This document shows positions 1-7,344 of a stretch of DNA of 17,612 bases, piece by piece. Numbering within the stretch: the stretch's first letter is position 1; every line of letters starts with the position of its first letter. Below the pieces are notes generated by a model. It had not been told where the DNA came from and did not search any database. It worked only from the letters and a program-made list of their open reading frames with translations. The stretch is taken from NCBI GenBank assembly GCA_937926325.1, contig CALAZQ010000106.1, positions 1 to 17,612 of the forward strand. Reading direction: 5' to 3'. The position numbers were made by a program, and so were the translations under genes. The DNA is from an uncultured Planctomycetaceae bacterium (lineage in GTDB: Bacteria > Planctomycetota > Planctomycetia > Pirellulales > UBA1268).

Positions 1-703
1 AGCTCCCGCGGCGGTTGCCGAACCAGTCGATGTGGTGGCGGCGGCAAAGCTGAAAGCCGAGCTGGTTGCAGGCTGGGCCCAGCCAGGCCTCGGTTGCGTG
101 CAAGGTGGCCGGGTCGGTGCCCTGCGGCATCAGATAGACATGCCGGCCAGCAGGGCTACCCGAGGGGATGCCGAGGTCGGCCAGCCAGGCGACTGCTTCG
201 TCAAGATCGATGGGGGTGTTGATCACGAACTTCAGCTGGAACGGGGACGACGCCATCAGGGCTGTGAGTGTCTCGTCAGATCGCCGTGCCGCTTCGTGCC
301 GCCGCGGCCAGTCACCGGTGGCAGAAACGGGGGTCGATGAGGCAAGCTTGGGGCTGAGTGACATCAGGTCGGCCGCTGGCGGCCCTGCCGGTGGCAGGAC
401 CGTGCCCGCCGTTTCGATGGTGACATGCTGCCCTGCTCGTCGGAGACGGTTGCAGAGCTCGCCGATGCCCGCTGCAACCAATGGCTCGCCACCAGTCACC
501 ACGACATGCTGCAAGCCGAAACCGGTAACTTCAGTGCAGAGGGCATCGATCGTTCGCTGGTCGCCCGTGGGCTTCCACGAGGTAAAGGGCGTGTCGCACC
601 ACTGGCACCTCAGGTTACAGCCGCTGGTTCGCAGGAAGACGCTCGGTGTGCCGGCCAGTCGCCCTTCCCCTTGGAGGGATTCGTAGACCTCAGCGATCAA
701 CAC
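1..703 (-). CDS. queE: 7-carboxy-7-deazaguanine synthase (QueE), 3' end cut by window edge
   Basis: Radical SAM enzyme that contracts 6-carboxytetrahydropterin to 7-carboxy-7-deazaguanine, the step before QueC in preQ0/queuosine synthesis in the cytosol. Translating the minus strand by eye from a GTG at 703 gives about 234 residues. An [11 protein letters not shown] stretch (residues 8-18) precedes the 4Fe-4S motif C29-x3-C33-x2-C36, and a VTGGEP motif follows. The visible end, [11 protein letters not shown], resembles the usual QueE C-terminus, so probably only one or a few residues lie beyond position 1. There is no in-frame ATG after the upstream stop. GTG 703 has GAGG about 9 nt upstream and overlaps the end of queC by 14 bp, which suggests translational coupling. 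TTG at 700 is the alternative start. Confidence 0.9.
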   Translation of the reverse strand, partial: MLIAEVYESLQGEGRLAGTPSVFLRTSGCNLRCQWCDTPFTSWKPTGDQRTIDALCTEVTGFGLQHVVVTGGEPLVAAGIGELCNRLRRAGQHVTIETAGTVLPPAGPPAADLMSLSPKLASSTPVSATGDWPRRHEAARRSDETLTALMASSPFQLKFVINTPIDLDEAVAWLADLGIPSGSPAGRHVYLMPQGTDPATLHATEAWLGPACNQLGFQLCRRHHIDWFGNRRGS

Positions 704-1430
704 GGCTCGTATCCTCGGTCACCGCGGCGAAACGTGCCGGCCGTGGGTCGGGAACGCCGACGGCGGCGAATCCGGCGGCCCGAATCCGGCACGAATCGCA
801 GGACCCACAGGGACGGCCGTCGGGCCCGGGGTCGTAGCAGCTCGTGGTCAGGGCGTAGTCAACGCCGAGGTCGAGGCCGGTGCGGATGATGTCGGCCTTG
901 GTCATTGAAACCAGTGGAGCGAGAACCTCAAACCGGCTGCCCTCCACCCCCGCCTTGGTCGCCAGGTTGGCCAGTTGCCGAAAGGCGTCGAGGAACTCTG
1001 GACGACAGTCGGGGTAGCCACTGTAGTCCACCGCATTGACCCCCAGCACCAGGCGGCTAGCCCCGCGACTCTCGGCGAGCGCAAGCGCAAGGGCGAGGAA
1101 GACGGTGTTGCGGGCCGGCACATAGGTGCTCGGAATGCCGCTGGCAATTGCCGCGTCGCTGCGTCCCTTCGGCACGGCCTGCTCGTTATCGACGAGTGAA
1201 CTCCCGCCAAACGCCGCCAGATCGATCGGCATGATCGTGTGGTCACTGATGCCGAGGCTGGCCGCCACCTCTCCGGCCGCTTCGAGCTCGACCCGGTGCC
1301 GCTGCCCGTAGTCGATCGAGAGGGCTGCCAATCGCTCACCCTGAGCGATGGCCCAGGCGGCCGCGGTGGCCGAATCGAGGCCGCCGGAAAGCAGCACAAC
1401 GGCGGTGGCTTTCCCAGGGCTGTTCTTCAT
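690..1430 (-). CDS. queC: 7-cyano-7-deazaguanine synthase (preQ0 synthase)
   Basis: ATP-dependent PP-loop enzyme that converts 7-carboxy-7-deazaguanine and ammonia to preQ0. The 246 residues are slightly longer than the usual 220-235. The PP-loop SGGLDS lies at residues 15-20. A C-terminal zinc site is formed by C198, C208, C211 and C214 in the SCYDP...PCGSCDSC region. The internal [10 protein letters not shown] and [13 protein letters not shown] segments are typical of QueC. It is followed by queE with a 14-bp overlap, so the two consecutive pathway steps are likely cotranslated. The ATG at 1430 lies only 15 bp from the divergent queF start. A strong Shine-Dalgarno site is not visible (only GGA about 11 nt upstream). 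Confidence 0.96.
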   Translation of the reverse strand: MKNSPGKATAVVLLSGGLDSATAAAWAIAQGERLAALSIDYGQRHRVELEAAGEVAASLGISDHTIMPIDLAAFGGSSLVDNEQAVPKGRSDAAIASGIPSTYVPARNTVFLALALALAESRGASRLVLGVNAVDYSGYPDCRPEFLDAFRQLANLATKAGVEGSRFEVLAPLVSMTKADIIRTGLDLGVDYALTTSCYDPGPDGRPCGSCDSCRIRAAGFAAVGVPDPRPARFAAVTEDTSRVDR

Positions 1431-1432
1431 GG

Positions 1433-1438
1433 CACAAT
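1433..1438 (+). promoter_or_regulatory. Possible -10 element for a leaderless queF mRNA
   Basis: CACAAT matches the TATAAT consensus at four of six positions and lies 7 nt upstream of the queF ATG, so transcription could begin at or next to the A of the start codon. No convincing -35 is visible at 17 bp, where the sequence reads TTTCCC. The call rests mainly on the absence of a Shine-Dalgarno site and on the 15-bp divergent gap. Confidence 0.25.
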
Positions 1439-1445
1439 TCCGTCA

Positions 1446-1847
1446 ATGAACACATCAGCCAACGTGATCGCCACCGAGCCCTCCCGCGAGTTGCTGGAGA
1501 CATTTCCCAATCAGTTTCCGGGCCGCGACTATCTCATCGAGATCGTCTGCCCCGAATTCACCTCCGTCTGTCCGAAAACGGGCCAGCCCGACTTCGGCAC
1601 CCTCACATTCCGCTATGTCGCCGCTGAGCGTTGCGTGGAACTGAAGAGCCTGAAACTATACCTGCAGGCCTTCCGCAATGCGGGCATCTTTTATGAAAAC
1701 GTCAGCAACCGGATCGTCGATGATCTGGTCGCGGTGCTCGAGCCGCGGCGGCTGACGCTGGTCGCCCGGTTCACGCCTCGTGGCGGCATCTCGTCGTGCA
1801 TCACCGTTTCCCATCCGGCGGGCGACCATCTGCCAGCCGCCGGCTGA
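1446..1847 (+). CDS. queF: NADPH-dependent 7-cyano-7-deazaguanine reductase (preQ1 synthase)
   Basis: Reduces the nitrile of preQ0 to the aminomethyl group of preQ1, the step after QueC. The protein has 133 residues, the short unimodular (type I) form. The catalytic cysteine is C42 in the SVCPKTGQPDF motif, with D49 as the likely acid. The NADPH-binding QueF motif is E65-L-K-S-L-K-L-Y, and the substrate-contacting glutamate is E84. Many members read F-H-E here, whereas this one reads F-Y-E. PRGGI sits near the C-terminus. The frame stays open upstream to about 1239, but family alignment places the start at ATG 1446. No Shine-Dalgarno site precedes it. CACAAT at 1433-1438 ends 7 nt before the ATG, so the mRNA may be leaderless (inference). 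Confidence 0.95.
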   Translation: MNTSANVIATEPSRELLETFPNQFPGRDYLIEIVCPEFTSVCPKTGQPDFGTLTFRYVAAERCVELKSLKLYLQAFRNAGIFYENVSNRIVDDLVAVLEPRRLTLVARFTPRGGISSCITVSHPAGDHLPAAG

Positions 1848-1869
1848 GCGGCTTCCGGCTGAGCGGTTC
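1840..1869 (+). repeat. 15-bp tandem duplication at the end of queF
   Basis: Two head-to-tail copies of a 15-bp unit beginning CCGGCTGAGCGG lie at 1840-1854 and 1855-1869. The first 12 bases are identical, and the last three differ (CTT and TTC). The first copy contains the queF stop codon, so the duplication falls at the 3' edge of the gene and adds only untranslated sequence. Confidence 0.7.
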
Positions 1870-1917
1870 TTTTTCCCAACGTTCTGTCTTCTCACCCCTT
1901 CTTTGAGGAATCATCGC

Positions 1918-2943
1918 ATGGCTCGGTCTGCCTCCCGCCAGGTGCTGCTGTCGGCCCTTGCCGATGAGTCGGCCTTCACCCTCACGGCCGTCGAGCAGTT
2001 CACCGCCATGGCAGCTCTGGGGCTCGAGTACTACAGCCTGCGGTTCGTCGATGTCGGCAAGGGCATCAAGAATGTGATGGACCTGTCGAAGGGTGAGATT
2101 CAGAAACTCCGCCATCTGGAGGACCAGTACGGCCTGAATGTCGCCTCGATCGCCTCACCGATCGGCAAGGTCAAACTGGTTGACCGGGAGGACGGCACCA
2201 AGAACCGTTACGTGCCGTTCAAGCGGTACCTGGCAAAGGACGTGGCCAAGGCCTGCGAGCGGGCCCATGCCTTCGAGACCAAATTGATCCGGGGCTTCTC
2301 GTTCTATCACCCGCGGGGCGAACGGCCTGAGGACTACCTCGAGCAGGCGGTGGACCAGATCGGCCAGATCGCCGAGGCCTGCCATCGGTCTGACCTGACA
2401 TTTGGGCTCGAGGTCGAGGCGAATCTGGTGGGCCAGACCGGCGTGCTGCTGGCGGAGATTTACCGGCGGGTCAATCATCCCGGGCTGGTGCTCATTTTCG
2501 ATGCGGCCAATCTGACCGTGCAGGGGTTTTCGACCGCCCAGGTCTATCGGCAGTGGGAGGCGATGAAGCCCGGCCTCGGCTGGGTACACATCAAGGATTA
2601 CCGCAAAGTATCTGCCGCGGCTCGGGGAAAGCATGTGGACGAAGACATGCTTGCCAACTTTGTGCCGGCTGACATCGGGGCTGGCGGCCACAAAAAGATT
2701 CTGGCCGACCTGCGGGAGATGCTGCCGGCACTCACCCGTCGGTTGACACGCCGGGGCATTCCGGGAGTCTTTCTCGACCTGGAACCGCATGTGCGTGGCG
2801 GTGGCCAGTTTGGCGGCACGAGCGGGCCGGACGGCATGGGCATCGCTTTACGAAGCCTCTGCAAGGTGCTCGACGAGGTTTCAGTCGACTACCATCTTCG
2901 TGACTTTGATGACCTGCTCGCCGCCCGTGGCGTCACTGGATGA
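1918..2943 (+). CDS. Xylose-isomerase-like TIM-barrel protein (sugar phosphate isomerase/epimerase family)
   Basis: A 341-residue protein of the xylose isomerase-like/AP endonuclease 2 TIM-barrel superfamily, which includes divalent-metal-dependent isomerases, epimerases and endonuclease IV. Candidate metal ligands fall at the expected strand ends: E165 or E167 (GLEVEANL), D195 (LIFDAANL), H224 (GWVHIKDY) and E289 (FLDLEPHV). This suggests an active metal site, but the substrate cannot be told. No signal peptide is visible, so it is probably cytosolic. The start at 1918 was chosen because GAGGA lies 8 nt upstream; an open frame extends back to 1780 but overlaps queF. A HemN-like radical SAM gene follows 44 bp downstream, suggesting cotranscription. 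The family is certain, the function unknown. Confidence 0.88.
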   Translation: MARSASRQVLLSALADESAFTLTAVEQFTAMAALGLEYYSLRFVDVGKGIKNVMDLSKGEIQKLRHLEDQYGLNVASIASPIGKVKLVDREDGTKNRYVPFKRYLAKDVAKACERAHAFETKLIRGFSFYHPRGERPEDYLEQAVDQIGQIAEACHRSDLTFGLEVEANLVGQTGVLLAEIYRRVNHPGLVLIFDAANLTVQGFSTAQVYRQWEAMKPGLGWVHIKDYRKVSAAARGKHVDEDMLANFVPADIGAGGHKKILADLREMLPALTRRLTRRGIPGVFLDLEPHVRGGGQFGGTSGPDGMGIALRSLCKVLDEVSVDYHLRDFDDLLAARGVTG

Positions 2944-2987
2944 ACCAATAGCTGCGGCACCGCGCTGCCGCGGGGAGAGGCAACGCG

Positions 2988-4265
2988 ATGGCAGACCAGA
3001 CCGAGCCGGGCAGCTACTTCGTCGCCAACTATCCGCCCTTCGATCGCTGGTCGGAGGCGGCGGTGCCGGAGGTGCGGGCCGCCTTTGAGGCGGTTCCCAC
3101 CACGGCCGAGATGGGGCTCTACCTGCACATTCCCTTCTGCCGGAAGCGGTGTAAGTTCTGCTATTTCCGCGTCTATACCGACGTCTCGGCAGCCGATGTC
3201 GAACGCTACTCGCAGGCCCTGGCAGCGGAGGCCCGGCTGGTAACAGCTCAGCCGGCGGTCGCGGGCCGGCCGCTGAAATATGTCTACTTCGGTGGTGGCA
3301 CGCCGTCTTTTCTGAGCGTCCGCCAATTGGAACGGCTGGTTGCTGGTCTGCACGAGAGTTTCGGCTGGGACGCCGCCGAAGAGGTGACGTTTGAATGTGA
3401 GCCGGGAACGCTCTCCGAGCCGAAGGTGCAGGCGCTCAAGCAACTCGGGGTCACGCGGCTGTCGCTCGGAGTGGAAAACTTCGATGACGCCATCCTCGAG
3501 GCCAACGGCCGAGCCCACCTGTCGGCAGAAATCTTCCGCAGCTGGGAATGGATTCGGCGGGCAGATTTTCCCAGCACCAACATCGACCTGATTGCCGGCA
3601 TGGTGGGCGAGACCGCCGAGTCGTGGCAGCGGTCGGTCGAAGCAGCCCTTGCCCTCGAGCCAGACAGCCTGACGATCTATCAGCTGGAACTGCCATTCAA
3701 TACGGTGTTTGTCAAAAGCAGCCGGGAAGAGGGGACGCCGACCCCGGTGGCGGACTGGCCAACCAAGCGGGCCTGGGTCGATTCGGCCTTCGATCAGTTC
3801 GTCGCCGCCGGCTACGCGGTGTCCAGCGGCTACACCCTGGTGCGGGATCCGGAGCAGGTGCACTTCCGCTATCGTGACATGCTCTGGGAGGGCAGCGATC
3901 TGATCGCCCTGGGCGTCGCCAGCTTCGGCCACCTTTCGGGTGTTCATTACCAGAACAAAACCCATTGGGATGATTACCTGGGGGCGGTGGAGGCAGGAGA
4001 GTTGCCATTGCACCGCGGCCTGGCCCCGAGCCGTCGCGAACTGCTGATCCGCGAACTGGTGCTCGGCCTCAAGCGGGGCGGGATCGATACGGGCCGTTTG
4101 GCCGAAAAGTTCGGGGTCGACCCCCTGTCCGAGTGGGGTGGCGTCTGGCAGGGACTTGCCGACGAGGGATATCTGGAGCCGCTGACGCCGCAGTCTCAGC
4201 CTCGGCTTACCCGCCAGGGCCTGCTCGCAGTCGATCGGCTGCTGCACCGGTTCTTTGACGCCTGA
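2988..4265 (+). CDS. HemN-like radical SAM protein (coproporphyrinogen III oxidase family)
   Basis: A 425-residue radical SAM enzyme of the HemN/HemW/HutW superfamily. LYLHIPFC leads into the 4Fe-4S motif C51-x3-C55-x2-C58, followed by YF. GGGTP at 102-106 and the FECEPGTL region contact S-adenosylmethionine in the family. A HemN C-terminal domain occupies roughly 345-425, with RELLIRELVLGLKRGG and a winged-helix-like end. True HemN has a further cysteine two residues after the third cluster cysteine (C-G-C), and HemW has C-D-F. Here the motif is C-Y-F, so neither role can be assigned. Heme synthesis, heme chaperoning or another radical step remain possible. A Shine-Dalgarno-like GGGGAGAGG lies about 8 nt before the ATG. 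It sits between the TIM-barrel gene and the prenyl synthase fusion. Confidence 0.88.
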   Translation: MADQTEPGSYFVANYPPFDRWSEAAVPEVRAAFEAVPTTAEMGLYLHIPFCRKRCKFCYFRVYTDVSAADVERYSQALAAEARLVTAQPAVAGRPLKYVYFGGGTPSFLSVRQLERLVAGLHESFGWDAAEEVTFECEPGTLSEPKVQALKQLGVTRLSLGVENFDDAILEANGRAHLSAEIFRSWEWIRRADFPSTNIDLIAGMVGETAESWQRSVEAALALEPDSLTIYQLELPFNTVFVKSSREEGTPTPVADWPTKRAWVDSAFDQFVAAGYAVSSGYTLVRDPEQVHFRYRDMLWEGSDLIALGVASFGHLSGVHYQNKTHWDDYLGAVEAGELPLHRGLAPSRRELLIRELVLGLKRGGIDTGRLAEKFGVDPLSEWGGVWQGLADEGYLEPLTPQSQPRLTRQGLLAVDRLLHRFFDA

Positions 4266-4352
4266 GCTGTGGTCGAAAAACGGTTAGGAGTTGCGGCCGG
4301 GTGCGGTTTCGATTGTTAGCTCAGTTCGCAACGCCCCTCCGGAGACCCTCCG

Positions 4353-6206
4353 TTGCACGATGGAATCACAGCGGTTCGGCCCTCGTCTTCGCGGGCCGGA
4401 GGGAAATTTCCTTCGCCGGCGAGCCTTGTCGAGCAAATTCCGGACCAGAAGGCCGTTCGTGACCGGCTGAGGGCTCTCGCGGCTGATTTGGTCGCTTCTT
4501 GGTCTGGCAGCGGGCCTCCCCCGGGGGCCAAGACTGCCGCTGGGCTGCGGCAGCAGGCGGAGCGGTTGGTGCGTCGGTGCCAGGCTCAGCCCGAGCATGT
4601 GGGCTGGACAATGGTGGCGATCCTTTCGGAGTTCTGGCGAGATCGGATCGCCTCGGCGGCCGCCGGCCGCCGACTGCTGCTGTTGCCGGACTGCCCCCAT
4701 GCCACGCGCGCCGAACAGGGCAAGCCCGCCGTCTGTGGGCCCGGCTGTGCAATCGGTACTGTTTGGGCCGCGGCCCACGACAGTGGGTGGGTTGTCGCCC
4801 CCACCGATCAGGCTGTTGCCGCCATTGGTGGCCTGTTGACTGGACAGTACCAGGGAATTCTCGGCGTCGCTCGCCTCGCCGACCTTGAGAAGGCGTTCGC
4901 CATGCTACCGGCTTTCTCGCTGCCGGTTGCCGCCGTTCCCTACAACGACGAGGCGACGAACGCTCTGAATCGGGCGGAGGCGGGGCCTGCCTGCGGCCCG
5001 GCCCTTGAAGCCGCCGGCATTGATGTCGATTGGGTGCTGGGGTTGCTCGGTGTCGGCGGCACCCCCGGGCCGGTGGCCGACTACCTGCCCCTGCTCCGTG
5101 AAGCGGCAGAGCTTTTCCAGCGAGAAGCGATCATTGAACGGGGCCGTCGTTACGGCTTGGGGGAAGGCTTCGGAGTTGCCGTTGAGGCAGCTGCAGCGGC
5201 CGCTGCCGGCTCACTCCAGGTCACTGCTGCCTGCGCGGGCGAGTTTCTCACGCGGGGCGGAAAATTTCTGCGGCCATTTGTGACCCTGGCCGCCTATGAC
5301 GCCCTGCGAGCCGATCTGGCCGATCAGCCAGGCGGTCAGCCTGCCGCCGTTGATCGTGAGGCGGCTCGGGCGGCAGCGGTGGCGATCGAGGTGTTTCACA
5401 AGGCCTCATTGGTTCATGACGACATCGAGGACGACGATCGGGTTCGCTACGGCCGGCCGACGGTTCACGCCGAACAGGGCGTTCCGGCGGCGATTAATAT
5501 CGGCGACTACCTGATCGGAGCGGGCTACCGGCTGATTGCCGGCGTTGCGGGTGAGCCCGGCCTGCACCGTGATCTGCTGGCAATCCTCGCCGATGCCCAT
5601 CTCCGCCTGGCCCAGGGGCAGGGGGCGGAACTGTGGTGGCGGCAGGCGGTCGCCGGTCGGGTTCCGGTGGAAGAGAGCCTGGCCATCTATGGCCTGAAGA
5701 CCTCTCCTGCCTTTGAAGCGGCTGTGGCAATGGGAATCAGGCTGGCGGGACTGCAGCCTATTGAGGCGGCGGCTGTTGACCGGTATGCCCTCCACGTGGG
5801 GACCGGCTTTCAGGTGCTGAATGACTTGAAGGACTGGAACGGTGACCTGGAAAACGATCGCCGAGTGGCCGGCGATCTGCTGGGTGGCCGGCCGACCGTG
5901 ATGTGGGCGATTGCCATGGAGCAACTGCCTGACGCCGGGCGGCTGGAGCTGGAGACGATTGCCCGCGAATGTTCCCGGACCGATGCTGACGATCAGCTTC
6001 GGGCCGCAGCGATTCAGTCCGCCCGCCGACTGTACCGGCAGGCCGGCGTATTCGAGCGGACGGCGGTGATCGTGGCAGAGCAGCGGGCTGCGGCCGCTGC
6101 GTCGATCCGAGGCTGCCGCTACCCTCAGCTCAGGGAGGTGCTCGAGTTCCTGCTCGATCTGGCTGTGCCGGAGCAGGCGGTTGAAGTGGCCGGCCTCCAG
6201 CGTTGA
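4353..6206 (+). CDS. DUF116 / polyprenyl diphosphate synthase fusion
   Basis: A 617-residue two-domain protein. Residues about 75-200 resemble DUF116, a cysteine-containing domain of unknown function: LLLLPDC (C114), then C128 and C132 in a CGPGCAIG stretch, then QGILGVARLADLEKAF and LPVAAVPY. Residues about 255-600 form an all-alpha trans-isoprenyl diphosphate synthase (IspA/GGPPS/octaprenyl type), which condenses isopentenyl diphosphate onto an allylic diphosphate. The GGKFLRP substrate motif is followed by the first Asp-rich motif D356-D-x-x-D360 (LVHDDIEDDD). The second motif is N490-D-x-x-D494 instead of the usual DDxxD. Chain length cannot be predicted safely. The start is TTG 4353, with GGAG 8 nt upstream; no in-frame ATG fits. 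It lies 87 bp after the radical SAM gene and 57 bp before the UbiC-like gene. Confidence 0.9.
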   Translation: MHDGITAVRPSSSRAGGKFPSPASLVEQIPDQKAVRDRLRALAADLVASWSGSGPPPGAKTAAGLRQQAERLVRRCQAQPEHVGWTMVAILSEFWRDRIASAAAGRRLLLLPDCPHATRAEQGKPAVCGPGCAIGTVWAAAHDSGWVVAPTDQAVAAIGGLLTGQYQGILGVARLADLEKAFAMLPAFSLPVAAVPYNDEATNALNRAEAGPACGPALEAAGIDVDWVLGLLGVGGTPGPVADYLPLLREAAELFQREAIIERGRRYGLGEGFGVAVEAAAAAAAGSLQVTAACAGEFLTRGGKFLRPFVTLAAYDALRADLADQPGGQPAAVDREAARAAAVAIEVFHKASLVHDDIEDDDRVRYGRPTVHAEQGVPAAINIGDYLIGAGYRLIAGVAGEPGLHRDLLAILADAHLRLAQGQGAELWWRQAVAGRVPVEESLAIYGLKTSPAFEAAVAMGIRLAGLQPIEAAAVDRYALHVGTGFQVLNDLKDWNGDLENDRRVAGDLLGGRPTVMWAIAMEQLPDAGRLELETIARECSRTDADDQLRAAAIQSARRLYRQAGVFERTAVIVAEQRAAAAASIRGCRYPQLREVLEFLLDLAVPEQAVEVAGLQR

Positions 6207-6263
6207 GGCCGTTGTGAGATAGCGGCTTTTTCCCGATTGGGCCCGGGATGGCATACTCGGGCC

Positions 6264-6920
6264 ATGGAAGAGCCAGTCCGCCCCGCCGTCGCTGACGATG
6301 CCTGTGGACGGGCGACCGCGCTGATCTGCCGATTTCGTGGTGTGAGGGAGGTTGGTCGGCTGCGGGAAGTCCCCCCTGCGGTGGTGCCAGAACCGTTTCG
6401 CCAACTACTCGATCACCGTTCACACATGACGGTTGCCATGGAGCGAATCCACGGGCAGCCGGTGAGCCTCGAGATTGTCGCTGTCGCTGATCAGCCAGAT
6501 CTTGCCGTCGCGGCTGCACCCTTCTCTTACGCACGGGAAATTCTCTTGCGTTGTCCGGTGGTGAATCGGTCGCTGTTTTCTGCCGGCCCGCTCCAGCGGC
6601 CCGAGGTGGGCACGGTGGTGCAGTATGGGGTGGTCGGTATAGCCCTGGAACGACTGCCGCCGCCAGTTGCCGTCGAGATTCGTCGCGGCGAGCGTCCCCT
6701 TGGCCGGATCCTGATCGAGGCCGGTCTGCACCGCGAAGTCCGCGAGGTCAGGCTGCTCGAACTGGAGCCCGGCCCCCACCTGACGAGACTGTTTGGTGGC
6801 TCGGCTGAGCGGCCGCTGCCGCCGACCTATGGCCGCGTCGCCACCATCGACGTCGCAGGGCGACCGGTGCTCCAGCTGCTGGAGGTCGTCGGTGTCCCGC
6901 CGCTTTCAGGGAAAGCCTGA
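6264..6920 (+). CDS. UbiC-like protein (chorismate pyruvate-lyase fold)
   Basis: A 218-residue protein that lines up by eye with chorismate pyruvate-lyase, which makes 4-hydroxybenzoate and pyruvate from chorismate. FSYAREILL (R91) corresponds to the E. coli UbiC segment YWLREILL, whose arginine binds product. RPLGRIL (145-151) corresponds to TPLGRYL. GRPVLQLLEVVGVP (E207) corresponds to GKPLLLTELFLP, whose glutamate is functionally important. Identity is low outside these blocks, so another reaction within the fold is possible. It directly follows the prenyl synthase, which suggests a prenylated aromatic product, although planctomycetes are not known for ubiquinone. ATG 6264 was chosen from alignment; the open frame begins at 6237 (TTG). 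No Shine-Dalgarno site is visible. Confidence 0.65.
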   Translation: MEEPVRPAVADDACGRATALICRFRGVREVGRLREVPPAVVPEPFRQLLDHRSHMTVAMERIHGQPVSLEIVAVADQPDLAVAAAPFSYAREILLRCPVVNRSLFSAGPLQRPEVGTVVQYGVVGIALERLPPPVAVEIRRGERPLGRILIEAGLHREVREVRLLELEPGPHLTRLFGGSAERPLPPTYGRVATIDVAGRPVLQLLEVVGVPPLSGKA

Positions 6921-7001
6921 CGGCTGGGGCAGACCGGGTGGAAACGGTTGCTGCCCCTTGAATCCGGATGGGAAGAAAGACGTGCGGTTTCTTGAAAAGG
7001 C

Positions 7002-7020
7002 GGGCTTTAGGCCCTTTCTG
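7002..7020 (+). terminator. Weak Rho-independent terminator candidate
   Basis: A GGGC/GCCC stem (7002-7005 and 7011-7014) with a 5-nt loop is followed by TTTCTG. It lies 81 bp after the UbiC-like gene, where an operon end would be expected. The stem is only 4 bp, so the call is tentative. Confidence 0.3.
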
Positions 7021-7026
7021 TTGATG

Positions 7027-7056
7027 TTGACTCCCTGCGTAAGATGTCAGTAGAGT
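7027..7056 (+). promoter_or_regulatory. Candidate sigma-70-type promoter upstream of the regulator gene
   Basis: TTGACT (7027-7032) and TAGAGT (7051-7056) are separated by 18 bp and match the -35 and -10 consensus at five and four of six positions. A start near 7063 would give a leader of about 280 nt before the response regulator gene, including the inverted repeats at 7138-7260. Alternative -10 sequences such as TAAGAT at 7040 fit the spacing less well. Confidence 0.35.
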
Positions 7057-7137
7057 CCGGCATCTGGCAAGGATGGCAGACAGGGTAGAGCCTGCGGGCG
7101 GTTTGCAAGGCTCCCCACCTGCCCAGCCATCTTTGGC

Positions 7138-7260
7138 GGATGCATCCTGGGTGAAATTTCCCGAGAAGGAATTCGGGGAAGCCTGGGGCCGTCCGGTGGC
7201 TCGGGACCGGACGGTGAATCGATCGGTCTGCCGGTCGAGGGCAAACAGGAGGCCTTAGGC
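7138..7260 (+). ncRNA. Candidate structured leader RNA with a three-way junction
   Basis: The 424-bp gap at 6921-7344 holds no credible gene. Within it are nested inverted repeats. GCCTGGGG (7181-7188) pairs with CCTTAGGC (7253-7260), allowing two G-U pairs. This stem encloses a perfect 9-bp hairpin CCGTCCGGT/ACCGGACGG (7189-7197 and 7206-7214) and an 8-bp hairpin (7219-7226 and 7231-7238, one G-U). A TTCCC/GGGAA hairpin (7158-7162 and 7176-7180) and the 10-bp palindrome GGATGCATCC (7138-7147) precede it. Together this is a 5' hairpin plus a three-way junction ending 84 nt before the response regulator ATG. It matches no riboswitch consensus I recognise. High GC raises the chance of accidental stems. 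Confidence 0.4.
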
Positions 7261-7307
7261 ACCGGGAGCTGCGTCAGGGGTGACACAGGCAACCGGGGTC
7301 GTTTTGA

Positions 7308-7326
7308 CTAGCTGTGCCACGGCTAG
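7308..7326. promoter_or_regulatory. Short inverted repeat before the response regulator
   Basis: CTAGC (7308-7312) and GCTAG (7322-7326) form a 19-bp interrupted palindrome that ends 18 bp before the ATG. It could be an operator, for instance for autoregulation by the HTH-receiver protein, but a 5-bp half-site is weak evidence. Confidence 0.2.
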
Positions 7327-7344
7327 GGAGAGGGTGGTAAGCAG

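Noticed and set aside
2889..4247. A 452-codon open frame on the minus strand opposite the HemN-like gene.
   Set aside because: It is antisense to a gene with clear radical SAM motifs, resembles no family I know, and long antisense frames are expected at this GC content.
5406..6404. A 332-codon minus-strand frame opposite the prenyl synthase.
   Set aside because: It is a mirror of the prenyl synthase coding sequence with no recognisable domain and no ribosome site supporting it.
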